64,000 bases of DNA from Halapricum desulfuricans (GTDB lineage: Archaea; Halobacteriota; Halobacteria; Halobacteriales; Haloarculaceae): positions 1,612,001-1,676,000 of the forward strand of contig NZ_CP064787.1 in NCBI RefSeq assembly GCF_017094505.1, in the 5' to 3' direction. The first letter of the stretch is position 1. Each line of letters starts with the position of its first letter. A program made the translations under genes and the position numbers. Positions 18,870 to 27,203 of this stretch are shown here, piece by piece. The notes beneath the pieces are model-generated. The model ran no database searches. It was given only the letters and a program-made list of their open reading frames with translations, and was not told the origin of the DNA.

Positions 18870-20337
18870 CGTCGGGTTGCAGGTCGGGATCATCGTCGGC
18901 TATCTGGTTGTCGCGCTGGCGATCGGGTTGCTCGCCTATCGGCTGACCGAGCGCACCGCGGAGGACTACTATCTGGCCGGTCGAACGCTCGGAACGGTCG
19001 TACTGTTGTTTACCACCTTTGCGACGCTGCTGTCGGCGTTCACGTTCTTCGGGGGGCCAAACGCCTCTGCGGCGAACGGTCCGGAGTGGATCCTCGTCAT
19101 GGGCGTGATGGACGGTGTCATCTTTGCGGTGCTGTGGTACGTGATCGGCTACAAACAGTGGCTGGTCGGCCAGCACGAGGGCTACGTGACGCTGGGCGAG
19201 ATGCTCGGCGATCGGTTCGGGTCGACCGCGCTGCGAATCACTGTCGCAGTCATCAGCGTCTTCTGGCTGTTCCCGTACGTCATGCTCCAGCAGCAGGGCG
19301 CTGGAACGGCCCTGAAAGCGCTGACCGACGGGGCGATCCCCTACTGGGTCGGGGCCGGCGGCATCACGCTGTTCATGATCGGCTACGTCGCGCTGGCGGG
19401 CATGCGAGGGGTCGCCTGGACGGACACCCTTCAGGGACTGTTCATGCTCGTGATGGTCTGGGTGGCCTTCGGGTGGGTCCTCGTCTCGATCGGTGGCCCC
19501 GTCACGGCTACCAGCCGACTCGCGGAGACGAATCCGGAGTTCCTCAAACTCGGCGGCGGCGCGTACTCGCCGGCGTACATCGTTTCAACGGCCGTCTCGA
19601 TCGCCTTCGGCGTGACGATGTTCCCGCAGGTTAACCAGCGGTTTTTCGTCGCCAAGTCCGAGGCCGTCCTCAAGCGGACGTTCGCTCTGTGGCCCGTGCT
19701 CGTGGTCCTGCTGTTCGTCCCGGCGTTCATGCTCGGCGCGTGGGCGGCCGGATACGGGATCTCTCCAGCGGACGGCAACGTCCTGCCGCTGTTGCTCAAC
19801 GAATTCACGCCCGGCTGGTTCGCCGCGCTGGTCATCGCCGGCGCGATGGCCGCGATGATGTCCTCAAGCGATTCGATGCTGCTGTCCGGCTCGTCGTACA
19901 TGACGCGTGACATCTATCGACAGGTCGCCGAGCGTGCCAGCCAGCGTCGCGAGGACCTGATCGCCCGGGTCGGCGTGGCCGTCTTCGCGACGCTGTCGTT
20001 CGTCGCGAGTCTGTTCCAGCCCGGGACGCTCGTCGAGATCGGCGAGACGGCGTTCGGCGGGTTCGCACAGCTCGCGCTGCCCGTGATCGTCGCGCTCTAC
20101 TGGGCCGGCACGACGCGCAAGGGCATGCTGGTCGGCGTGCTCGGCAGTCAGGCGTTCTATCTCGCTAGCGTCTTCCTGTCGGCCGTCCCGTCGTCGTATC
20201 TCGGCGGCTGGTCTGCCTCGGTCGTCGGGATGGTCCTCGGGCTGGTGCTCACAGTGGGCGTCTCGCTCGTCACCGCCGCCGCGCCGGAGGAGAACGCCAG
20301 CCGGTTCAGCGATCTGCAGGCGATCGACGCGGACTGA
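18862..20337 (+). CDS. Sodium:solute symporter (SSS family)
   Basis: A 491-residue transporter with about 13 helices. Family features are the N-terminal TAEDYYLAGRTLG segment (residue ~30), the GGPNASAANGPEWILVMG stretch, and the conserved region VIAGAMAAMMSSSDSMLLSGSSYMTRDIYR near 330-360 that contains the sodium-site serines. The GTG at 18862 overlaps the DUF3311 gene; the open frame upstream of it is in the overlap and not membrane-like. Pantothenate, acetate or proline are possible substrates; sequence does not decide. Confidence 0.9.
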   Translation: MANVGLQVGIIVGYLVVALAIGLLAYRLTERTAEDYYLAGRTLGTVVLLFTTFATLLSAFTFFGGPNASAANGPEWILVMGVMDGVIFAVLWYVIGYKQWLVGQHEGYVTLGEMLGDRFGSTALRITVAVISVFWLFPYVMLQQQGAGTALKALTDGAIPYWVGAGGITLFMIGYVALAGMRGVAWTDTLQGLFMLVMVWVAFGWVLVSIGGPVTATSRLAETNPEFLKLGGGAYSPAYIVSTAVSIAFGVTMFPQVNQRFFVAKSEAVLKRTFALWPVLVVLLFVPAFMLGAWAAGYGISPADGNVLPLLLNEFTPGWFAALVIAGAMAAMMSSSDSMLLSGSSYMTRDIYRQVAERASQRREDLIARVGVAVFATLSFVASLFQPGTLVEIGETAFGGFAQLALPVIVALYWAGTTRKGMLVGVLGSQAFYLASVFLSAVPSSYLGGWSASVVGMVLGLVLTVGVSLVTAAAPEENASRFSDLQAIDAD

Positions 20338-20442
20338 TAGTGATTACTGTACCGATCTACCGGTGCGACCGCACGAAGTAGTGCGGTCGACCCGGAACAG
20401 ACGTACAGTAATCGCTATGATCGCGGTCGCGCTACTGTTTCG

Positions 20443-21519
20443 TCACTGTCGTTCGTAAGTGTGGAAATCGACCGCCTGCTCCAGCAACTCGTCCGGGATC
20501 CCGGGCACTTCCTCGTTGCGGACGGCCCCCAGGTCGGCGAGTTTCTCGGGTTCGCGCGGGAAGTCCCGCAACTGGAAGTGAATGTCGATGCCGGCCTTCG
20601 CACCCTGACCGAGCGCGATCGGGAGCTGGTTGTGCCCCGGCGTGCAGTCGCCCACTGCATACACACCGTCGACAGTCGTCTCGCCGTGGTCGCCGACCTC
20701 GATCGTGCCGTCGTCGTTGATCGCACAGCCGAGTTCCCGCGCCAGGCCGTTGTTGTACGCCGCACCGTACATCGCGAAGCCACCCCTGTACTCGCGGGTC
20801 TTGTCGTCGGCGGATTCCGTCCGGCTGCTCGTTGGACGCTGTCCCACGCTGTCCTCGAATTCCAGGGCTTTCAGCCACCCGTCCTCGCCGTTCTGGACGC
20901 CAGTGACGTCCGCGTGGATCACGTCGATCGGGTGGTTCTCCAGGACGGCGGCGCTATCGTCGCTCCACTCGGGCTCCTTACCACGGGTCAGTAGATCCAC
21001 TTCGTCGGTGAAGTTCAGCATAATCGCAGCGACGTGGACGGCGCTTTCGCCGTGGCCCATCACGTAGACCGGTTCGTCGACGAACATGTGAGCGTCACAG
21101 TGCAGGCAGTAGTGCAATCCCCGGCCAGTCCGTGGCAGCGGCGGATCCGGACGGACGTCGTTGAATCCTGTCGCGAGCACGACCATCTCGGCGGCGTAAT
21201 CGGCGCTGTTGCCCGACAGCCGGAAGCGCTTCTCGTCGTCCTCCGGACGGGAGCAGGAGGTGATCATGTCGCGGTAGCTGTCACAGCCGTACGCGTCGAG
21301 TTGCTCCTGGCCGATCTGGAGCAACTCCATCCCGCTGGTCTCTTCGCGGATGCCAAGCAGGTTATGCACTTCCTGCATCATCGCTGCACGGCCACCGCCG
21401 CGGGAGACGATCGCCGTCCGGTGGCCGAGTCGTGTGCTGTATAGCGCCGCCGTCATGCCCGCAGGACCGCCCCCGACCACGACGACTTCGTACTCGTGGA
21501 GATCTGTTTCGTCGCTCAC
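20443..21519 (-). CDS. Thioredoxin reductase-like FAD-dependent oxidoreductase
   Basis: A 358-residue flavoprotein with a GTG start. FAD binding is GGGPAGMTAALYSTRLG near residue 15; the redox pair is YCLHCDAHM (C-x2-C, about residue 137); the NAD(P) motif is MGHGESAVHVAAIML near 152; the second FAD motif is GVYAVGDCTPGHNQLPIALG near 285. The basic residues that fix NADPH phosphate in bacterial TrxB are not obvious after the second glycine motif. It may act as a ferredoxin- or NADH-linked disulfide reductase. The frame also allows a start seven codons upstream. Confidence 0.86.
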   Translation of the reverse strand: MSDETDLHEYEVVVVGGGPAGMTAALYSTRLGHRTAIVSRGGGRAAMMQEVHNLLGIREETSGMELLQIGQEQLDAYGCDSYRDMITSCSRPEDDEKRFRLSGNSADYAAEMVVLATGFNDVRPDPPLPRTGRGLHYCLHCDAHMFVDEPVYVMGHGESAVHVAAIMLNFTDEVDLLTRGKEPEWSDDSAAVLENHPIDVIHADVTGVQNGEDGWLKALEFEDSVGQRPTSSRTESADDKTREYRGGFAMYGAAYNNGLARELGCAINDDGTIEVGDHGETTVDGVYAVGDCTPGHNQLPIALGQGAKAGIDIHFQLRDFPREPEKLADLGAVRNEEVPGIPDELLEQAVDFHTYERQ

Positions 21520-21692
21520 ACCAGTAACGATACGATCCACCAGTAAATAGATACAGTCACCCGAGAGTAACGTACCGTCGGAACGCTTACGTGCTCGTGA
21601 CCTCGTTTCGCCCAGTTCAGCGAGACGTTATGGGTGTCGTGCCGTCGATGTCAGTATCGTGACTCGGGCGACCGAAGACACTGGTGAGACAC

Positions 21693-21995
21693 ATGGTCAA
21701 GGCTCCCGAAGCGACACGGAACTCACTGATGGACAGACCTAACTGCCCGGTACTGGCGGCGGCGGTCAAACGCTACGACGCGACTGGCCAGCCCGTGACT
21801 GCGGCGTCGATTGCGTCCGCTCTCCAGCAGAGAGAGTCAGCCGTCGGGACTCGGCTGTCACGCCTGGTCGACTGCGAACTGCTCGCGCCGGCCGACGGCG
21901 GGTACCGACCGACCGTCACCGGCCGAGAGTTCCTCGACCTCGAGGCGGAGTGTGGCCCGTTCATCGTGGACATCGACGGCGATCCGCGATCGTGA
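21693..21995 (+). CDS. Small winged-helix DNA-binding protein
   Basis: A 100-residue protein with a predicted winged helix: CPVLAAAVKRYDATGQPVTAA, then IASALQQRESAVGTRLSRLVDCELL, then GGYRPTVTGREFLDLE as the wing. It resembles the short HTH proteins common in haloarchaea. A GTG three codons upstream is also possible. Target unknown; it is followed by two further regulators on the same strand. Confidence 0.65.
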   Translation: MVKAPEATRNSLMDRPNCPVLAAAVKRYDATGQPVTAASIASALQQRESAVGTRLSRLVDCELLAPADGGYRPTVTGREFLDLEAECGPFIVDIDGDPRS

Positions 21996-22076
21996 ATCCC
22001 GACGGCGCTGTGCGAACCGGCATCCGTTGACTACTGCGCAAACTCTTTACGAATTGGTGACATCCGAGTCGGTACG

Positions 22077-22688
22077 ATGAGCCAGGATTCATCCGGGGGA
22101 GAGCCACAGTTTCACTCTCAGACGCCCGAAGACGGGCGGCTCGCCGATCGTCCCTACGCCATCTACCGCTGTAGAGACTGTCGGAACGTGGTCCTCTCGA
22201 TGCAGGACTGCGACGGCGGGATGACCTGCCACGGCGAGCCGATGGAGCGGGTCGAGGAAACCGCGATGGACGTCAAGCCGCCGGACATTCGAGAAGTGCT
22301 GCTCGATGCCTTTGGCCTCCCGAAGGCCGGTCTCGACATCTGTCTGTGTGTCATCGGCGAGGGACCGCTCTCTCCGGCGGCGGTCGCCGCCGAGCTAGAC
22401 TACGACGAGAGCACCGTGCGGACCTATCTCAACGAACTCGTCGACCTCGGCCTGCTCGAGAAGTCCCAGCTCAACCGCGAGGGCGGCGGCTTCGTCTCGG
22501 TGTATCACTCCGCCGACCTGGATGAAATGCGCCGGGAAACGCTGACGGGCTTTTACGTCTGGGCCGGCGAGGCCGCGGCGCTGATCGAGGAAGCCAATCT
22601 CACGAAAGCCGAATACCTCGACGCCGACCACGACGAGCGCCTCGACACCGTGTTCTGGGAACAGTTCACAGACGGACGAGACACATAA
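22077..22688 (+). CDS. HTH regulator with N-terminal zinc ribbon
   Basis: A 203-residue protein. Residues ~30-62 form a zinc ribbon-like knuckle (YRCRDCRNVVL ... CDGGMTCHGEPM), followed by a winged-helix domain with LSPAAVAAELDYDESTVRTY and LNELVDLGLLEKSQLNREGGG. The C-terminal ~60 residues are helical and acidic. The architecture suggests a metal- or redox-sensing transcription factor, which is inference. It lies close to, but not overlapping, the flanking regulator genes. Confidence 0.75.
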   Translation: MSQDSSGGEPQFHSQTPEDGRLADRPYAIYRCRDCRNVVLSMQDCDGGMTCHGEPMERVEETAMDVKPPDIREVLLDAFGLPKAGLDICLCVIGEGPLSPAAVAAELDYDESTVRTYLNELVDLGLLEKSQLNREGGGFVSVYHSADLDEMRRETLTGFYVWAGEAAALIEEANLTKAEYLDADHDERLDTVFWEQFTDGRDT

Positions 22689-22774
22689 CGGATTTAACTC
22701 TTGCGCTGACTCGTGCCTGCCGTCCCCGTCCGACGTATCTTGAGTATGCCAGCCATCCCAGTAGACTATACAGC

Positions 22775-23158
22775 ATGAGTTCAGACGCGTATACACTGAC
22801 GGCGGCCGCTGACGAGACGGGTGTGACCCCGCCCCGGTTCGTCGATCCAGGCGAGGCGTTCGATTCCATCCAGACGATCACCGGTCGGAAATGGAGCCTC
22901 CGGATCGTGTACCATCTGCTCGAGTCCGGACCCATGGGGTTCAGCGATCTCAAGGACGCACTCGACGGCGTCTCGTCGAAGATGCTCTCCGAGAGCCTCT
23001 CGTTGCTGGAAGAGCACCGACTCGTCCGCCGAGAGCTCGTCAGCGACCAGCCGGTCCGGGTCGAGTACTCACTTACCGAGCGCGGGGCGGCCCTGCGTCC
23101 GGCCGTCAATGCACTCCTCTGGTGGGACGCGGAATTCGATCGCGACGTCGACAGATGA
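22775..23158 (+). CDS. HxlR/MarR-type winged-helix transcriptional regulator
   Basis: A 127-residue regulator. The HxlR core is ITGRKWSLRIVYHLLESGPM, then GFSDLKDALDGVSSKMLSES and LSLLEEHRLVRRELVSDQPV, then RVEYSLTERGAAL for the wing. HxlR proteins often respond to redox or aldehyde stress; the signal here is unknown. It is the last gene before the island boundary at ~23.23 kb. Confidence 0.85.
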   Translation: MSSDAYTLTAAADETGVTPPRFVDPGEAFDSIQTITGRKWSLRIVYHLLESGPMGFSDLKDALDGVSSKMLSESLSLLEEHRLVRRELVSDQPVRVEYSLTERGAALRPAVNALLWWDAEFDRDVDR

Positions 23159-23583
23159 TGCTGCCGGCTGTGCAATTTCGACATCCAGCGTTCTGACGGT
23201 CTCGACGAACGGTCAGTCGGCGGTTTGAGAATGGACCAACGCGGGTACCACGGCCGCCATTTGCGAGTTTGCTCGCGACAGAAAGTGGGCCAACGCGAGT
23301 TCGAGATTCGCCAGAAGGTATCCCACTCCGTAATGCGTTTTCGTCGCCAGTTATCGTTTTACCGAAAGTATTTTGGGCGCTGCCCCGTCCTCTCGCGCTT
23401 GGTTCATCGATCATAGTGCTGGTCAATGATTTTCCGAAAAACGTTCATCCAGTCGCTGACGATCACAATTATCTTGACGGTGAGATCGACACCTCCGAAG
23501 ATCGCCCCGACAAGATAGTCCCCCTTCGAGAACGATAACGGCCCCTCGGCAGAAGGCTCCGAATCGATCTAAACCTCCGACCC
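23159..23583. other. Intergenic DNA holding the left island boundary
   Basis: No supported gene. The stretch holds two short copies of the tRNA-Ile 3'-end sequence (entered separately). The remainder, 23310-23583, is moderately AT-rich and shows no coding pattern; some of it may be the promoter region of the PhiH1-type repressor gene. Confidence 0.5.
23231..23310. repeat. Left attachment-site-like repeats of the tRNA-Ile 3' end
   Basis: Two motifs occur about 56 nt apart: ATGGACCAACGCGG (from ~23231) and GTGGGCCAACGCG (from ~23285). The second equals the plus-strand view of the tRNA-Ile acceptor and T-arm end at 31175; the first also occurs next to the tRNA, at ~31031. This is the signature of integration at a tRNA 3' end. 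The copies are decayed beyond the cores, so the element is old or has been replaced. Confidence 0.6.
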
Positions 23584-23871
23584 ATGTGCTTGCGCAAATC
23601 CGCCCCCTGGATGGAACAGATCGACGAACGGATCCTCGAATTTTTATACGATGACGGATGGGCCACGCCGTCGATGTTAGCTCGCGAAGCTGGGATCGAA
23701 GCCGGTGAAGGCCGGATTTCGGATCGGTGTGAACGACTGGTCTACGCAGGATTTGTCGCGCCCGTTCATGGCGACATGTACGAGATCACGCGGTGGGGAC
23801 AGCTGTATGTAGAAGGCGAAGTCGATGCGGAGCATCAGCCAACACCGACTGTGGAGCGTGCATTACGTTAG
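23584..23871 (+). CDS. PhiH1-repressor-like winged-helix protein
   Basis: A 95-residue winged-helix protein. The pattern WM...DERILEFLYDDGWATPSM, then LAREAGI then RISDRCERLVYAGFV, then MYEITRWGQLYVEGEVDAE is that of the haloarchaeal PhiH1 phage repressor family, abundant in proviruses and islands. The start at 23584 keeps the short SAPWM segment that usually precedes DERILE; an ATG nine codons later is possible. It is the first gene inside the island and could control the AT-rich genes after it. Confidence 0.75.
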   Translation: MCLRKSAPWMEQIDERILEFLYDDGWATPSMLAREAGIEAGEGRISDRCERLVYAGFVAPVHGDMYEITRWGQLYVEGEVDAEHQPTPTVERALR

Positions 23872-23920
23872 GTCGCAAAAGAGTGACAGTTGAAAAGAGA
23901 TATAACGCTGGTCCCTAAAC

Positions 23921-24931
23921 ATGGGGATCACTAGAACCAAAATCCCCGTGAAGACTACAATGACTTGGATTAACTGGGAGAAGGAAAGCCGTCTTGTATT
24001 TGATCTAAAGGCGGGACTCGAAGCTGCGCTTGAAGAGAAAGAGTTGGAGTTAGAGACGTCACAGTGGACTGGTATCCCCGGATTCAACGACGCAAATATC
24101 AAAGTGAACAAAATTGTTCACAGAGCAATAGAGCAGTTCGATTTGCCTATTTTGAGTACTTGGTACCGATATGGCCAATATGAACCCCATGAAGAATTCA
24201 CTCCCTCTGAAGTTCAACCCCGAACTCTCGATCACCATGCCTTCCCGGCAGAAGCTAGTATTCCATATAGGGATTTTCCGAGTGCAAAAGAATTCAAGGG
24301 ATTCTTTTTAGAGTGTGATATTGAATCCATCCTTGAACAGGATTTATACGAGTTTTTGCAAGAGAACTATACAAAAACCGCACCTTCAGAATATAAGCAG
24401 CTCTATCTAGCCAATCTCCAAGTGTTCAAGTTGCTAGATGAGATGACCGAAGAAGAGAACCTGACTGAGGACACAAAATATTACCGCGATCAAATGGGAA
24501 ATTATACCTCAAGAATAAGAAGAAGACTAATAGCGAATCCCACATTCGATGAAGAGACAGTAGAGATAGTAATTCAGTCTCTTAGAGCCATTAAACAGGC
24601 CCTGGTAGCGCTCAGTCAAACTGAAGATATACAGAGCGATCAGATAGGATATTTCGAAACAGCTAGGGAAGAGTATCATGAGTCTATTTGGCCTCTCCCA
24701 GCCATACAAATCTCAATTGACAAAGCATCCGGGGTAGAAGCCGATGAATTCAAAAATAAGGGCCGAGAGATGTTAAGGGATATCCGTGACGAGGCCAGTA
24801 ACAAATCAGATGAATTAACAGATGACATATATGAGATGGGCTTAGCTCCAACAGAAGAGGATTATCGAACAATCCAGGACGATCTGGATGAATCTTGGAA
24901 GAAAGTCGAAAACTCAGCAATTAGGATATAA
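23921..24931 (+). CDS. Uncharacterised island protein, first gene of a two-gene module
   Basis: A 336-residue soluble, mostly helical acidic protein that I do not recognise. Residues ~50-75 (IKVNKIVHRAIEQFDLPILS then TWYRYGQYEPHE) recall the small winged-helix domains of some antitoxins, where a Y-x-Y-G-P/Q-Y turn follows two helices; this is only a resemblance. The rest is predicted coiled helices with no catalytic motif. Codon use is AT-rich (about 40% GC in a sampled line) unlike the chromosome. Its stop is directly followed by the ATG of the PIN-like gene, so the two are one unit. Start could also be the ATG at 23960. Confidence 0.6.
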   Translation: MGITRTKIPVKTTMTWINWEKESRLVFDLKAGLEAALEEKELELETSQWTGIPGFNDANIKVNKIVHRAIEQFDLPILSTWYRYGQYEPHEEFTPSEVQPRTLDHHAFPAEASIPYRDFPSAKEFKGFFLECDIESILEQDLYEFLQENYTKTAPSEYKQLYLANLQVFKLLDEMTEEENLTEDTKYYRDQMGNYTSRIRRRLIANPTFDEETVEIVIQSLRAIKQALVALSQTEDIQSDQIGYFETAREEYHESIWPLPAIQISIDKASGVEADEFKNKGREMLRDIRDEASNKSDELTDDIYEMGLAPTEEDYRTIQDDLDESWKKVENSAIRI

Positions 24932-25657
24932 ATGTCTAGTGCGGGGATGTTCCTCGATATATCCGTGTTGTTAGATTACAGCCGTGCGTATCCACAGGAC
25001 AATCGTCACACGGAGATTGTCTGTGAGGAATTTAATGGTAACTTGGTTGTCTCACAGCATATAAATAAAGAATTCACACACAGGATGACGAACAGACTCC
25101 ATATTTTTAAGTATTTATTTGATGAAATCTCCACAGACCTCGCAAGGTTAGAGGGGCCTGATGAGGACATTGATGAAGAAGAAAAAATCGAGCACATCTG
25201 CAAGGAGATCTTGTCATTCGAGGCCCTCAATGATATCGCCCCAATGGGATTGGATGAAAAAATCAGAGAAGATATCGACGCACTCCATGAGGTACTGAAG
25301 TCAAAAGGTATAGATGAGTTTCTGTCGGAACTTGAGTATATAGAGTCAAGAGCGGAGAGCAAAAGAGAAAGGCTTGAACGAGAAATAATTGATGACTATA
25401 TCAATATATCAAATAGCCATAGAATGTCTGAAATATATATCGCAGATACTGTTGAAAGTGACGTGCAAGCAAAAGACTTGGTAAAGGGAGGCTATTGGTG
25501 TCGAAACCATTCAAACAGATTTATACTAGCACACGAGGATGACCTAGCATTCAAGAAGAGAGATGAAATATCAGAGATATTGAGAAAAAACATTAACTCT
25601 GACGTAGATATTCACTCTCCTAAGCTTATCGTAGAACGACATGAGATCTCTCAATAG
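24932..25657 (+). CDS. PIN-like nuclease, second gene of the module (candidate toxin/effector)
   Basis: A 241-residue protein whose N-terminus looks like a PIN domain: MFLDISVLLDYSRAY gives D9 and D15, and VVSQHINKEF supplies E47 at the position of the second PIN acidic residue. A late cluster, NRFILAHEDDLAF (about residues 195-207), offers D203/D204 for the final acidic site. Between them lies a long helical insertion (about 60-150), unusual for the ~130-residue PIN toxins. The ATG abuts the stop of the preceding gene. AT-rich like its partner. The gene ends 7 bp inside the convergent membrane-protein gene. RNase activity is inference. Confidence 0.6.
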   Translation: MSSAGMFLDISVLLDYSRAYPQDNRHTEIVCEEFNGNLVVSQHINKEFTHRMTNRLHIFKYLFDEISTDLARLEGPDEDIDEEEKIEHICKEILSFEALNDIAPMGLDEKIREDIDALHEVLKSKGIDEFLSELEYIESRAESKRERLEREIIDDYINISNSHRMSEIYIADTVESDVQAKDLVKGGYWCRNHSNRFILAHEDDLAFKKRDEISEILRKNINSDVDIHSPKLIVERHEISQ

Positions 25658-26142
25658 GGCACACTTGAGTATCGATCTGCCCGCCTAGTGACCTCATCCA
25701 TTATCTCTTCAGACTTTACTTGTAATTCAGATTTTATATCTGTGGTAGTCAAGTGATCCATAGTTGGTGTGAGATTCTCGTAGGCATACCCCACATGTTC
25801 TATCTTTTGTAGCAATTCACGATCGACCTCCGCAGGAGCTTTGGTGTGGGCTTCCATAAGATTCTCAACTAATTTGTTGAGGCGATCTAGTTCCACGTCA
25901 TCGGAAGCAGAGGTGGGGCGATAACCTGTCATTGTAACAGGCTCATTTGCTGGCAAGCGGAGAGTTTCTCGTCGAATCCGGAGACAGACAGAGTTAACTT
26001 GGTGATACCAGTTTTCTAATTCTCTATCAATTCTTTTTTCTCTTTCTTTTTCATATGATTTGTTTACTTGCCACAATGCAGATCCAATACCGCCAAATAG
26101 ACTTCCACCAATACTAATCAGGACAGTCGCCCAGTCGACCAT
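25651..26142 (-). CDS. Membrane-anchored helical protein of unknown function
   Basis: A 163-residue protein with one N-terminal helix (VLISIGGSLFGGIGSALW, about residues 7-24) then a charged coiled region with KSYEKEREKRIDRELENWYH and LDRLNKLVENLMEAH. It would place a helical domain on the inside of the membrane. It shares the AT-rich composition of the two genes it converges with (7-bp overlap). No family recognised. Confidence 0.55.
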   Translation of the reverse strand: MVDWATVLISIGGSLFGGIGSALWQVNKSYEKEREKRIDRELENWYHQVNSVCLRIRRETLRLPANEPVTMTGYRPTSASDDVELDRLNKLVENLMEAHTKAPAEVDRELLQKIEHVGYAYENLTPTMDHLTTTDIKSELQVKSEEIMDEVTRRADRYSSVPY

Positions 26143-26194
26143 ATGCCTATATTCCCCTAGTCATATATATTATATATTTAAGAAAAATGAGAGG

Positions 26195-27139
26195 TCAGTG
26201 GTACTGGCGCTCAATCTCTTCAAGTACCACAGACAGTTCAGAAATTTCCTCGCGTAAGTCCTCGATTGTGTCCATAGAAACCTCGCTTTCTTCAACACCA
26301 ACTCCAACCTTACGAGCCACACTCGCCAGCTCCACTATTTGCGCGTTTAACTCGGCTCGGAGATCGGCGTTGACCAGACTCGAAATATCGGGTCGATCCC
26401 CGGTTAACCACCGCTCTTCGAGCGTCTCCAGAATGATCTCAACGAACTTCTCGTAGTAGACGATATCTCCGGGTTGGGGCGCTGGCGGCTCAGTTACCAG
26501 CCGCGTTCCGTGGTCGTCATCCATATTCGTATGCTCGACGACGATACATCCCACACCGTCGACGTTCGGACTCACTTCGCCTTGTGCGCGCTCGATATCG
26601 CGGAAGAGATCGACTGTCCCGGCCACTAGTTCTTCAATCCGGTCATGATTGGTGACGTCGCCCTCATCACGTAGTGGCGATTTGAACCGGTCCGCCATGT
26701 TGATCAGCAGAACACCACCCGTCACTGCTCCGGGATAGTGTTGGTGCATGATGTCCGCGAAACTGTTGATGTCCCGCTGGCGGTTCCGCCGGGCTTTCCC
26801 GTGTTCGGTCATCACCGACTTCGCGTCGACCGCCAGCCAGATTTCCTCAGGTTCAGCCTCGACGATCGGTCGGTCACCTCCGATCTCCGTCTGGACCTCC
26901 TCGCCCGGTGGCCCGACGACGAGATCGACGTTCCATTTCGAGTCACCCGAACCGACCGTGTAGTCCTCGGCATAGACGATCTCCCCGTTCTGGGCGCGAT
27001 CTCGGAATACCTCACTCGCGGCCAGCATGTCGTCGAGGAGGTACATGCAGGACGCGCTCCCGTGCTTGTTCGAGCGCGGGTGATAGTCGTGTTCGGCGAG
27101 CCAATCGACAATCCGTTCGTCGCCGTAACGCTCAGACAC
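26195..27139 (-). CDS. Candidate type II restriction endonuclease (PD-(D/E)xK-like)
   Basis: A 314-residue protein downstream of a DNA methyltransferase on the same strand. A PD-(D/E)xK-like active site can be read as D72 in WNVDLVVGPPGEE and D105-A-K107 in IWLAVDAKSVM, followed by an arginine/lysine-rich helix (GKARRNRQRDINSFADIMHQ). The C-terminal 60 residues form a coiled helix. I do not recognise the family; the nuclease call rests on the motif spacing plus the methyltransferase neighbour. GC content is closer to the chromosome than that of the genes to its left. Confidence 0.6.
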   Translation of the reverse strand: MSERYGDERIVDWLAEHDYHPRSNKHGSASCMYLLDDMLAASEVFRDRAQNGEIVYAEDYTVGSGDSKWNVDLVVGPPGEEVQTEIGGDRPIVEAEPEEIWLAVDAKSVMTEHGKARRNRQRDINSFADIMHQHYPGAVTGGVLLINMADRFKSPLRDEGDVTNHDRIEELVAGTVDLFRDIERAQGEVSPNVDGVGCIVVEHTNMDDDHGTRLVTEPPAPQPGDIVYYEKFVEIILETLEERWLTGDRPDISSLVNADLRAELNAQIVELASVARKVGVGVEESEVSMDTIEDLREEISELSVVLEEIERQYH

Positions 27140-27203
27140 ACGCCGCTAGAGAAACCTACCCTACAAAAAACTCTAGCCCAAGAACCGCGATACGGAGCCC
27201 CAA

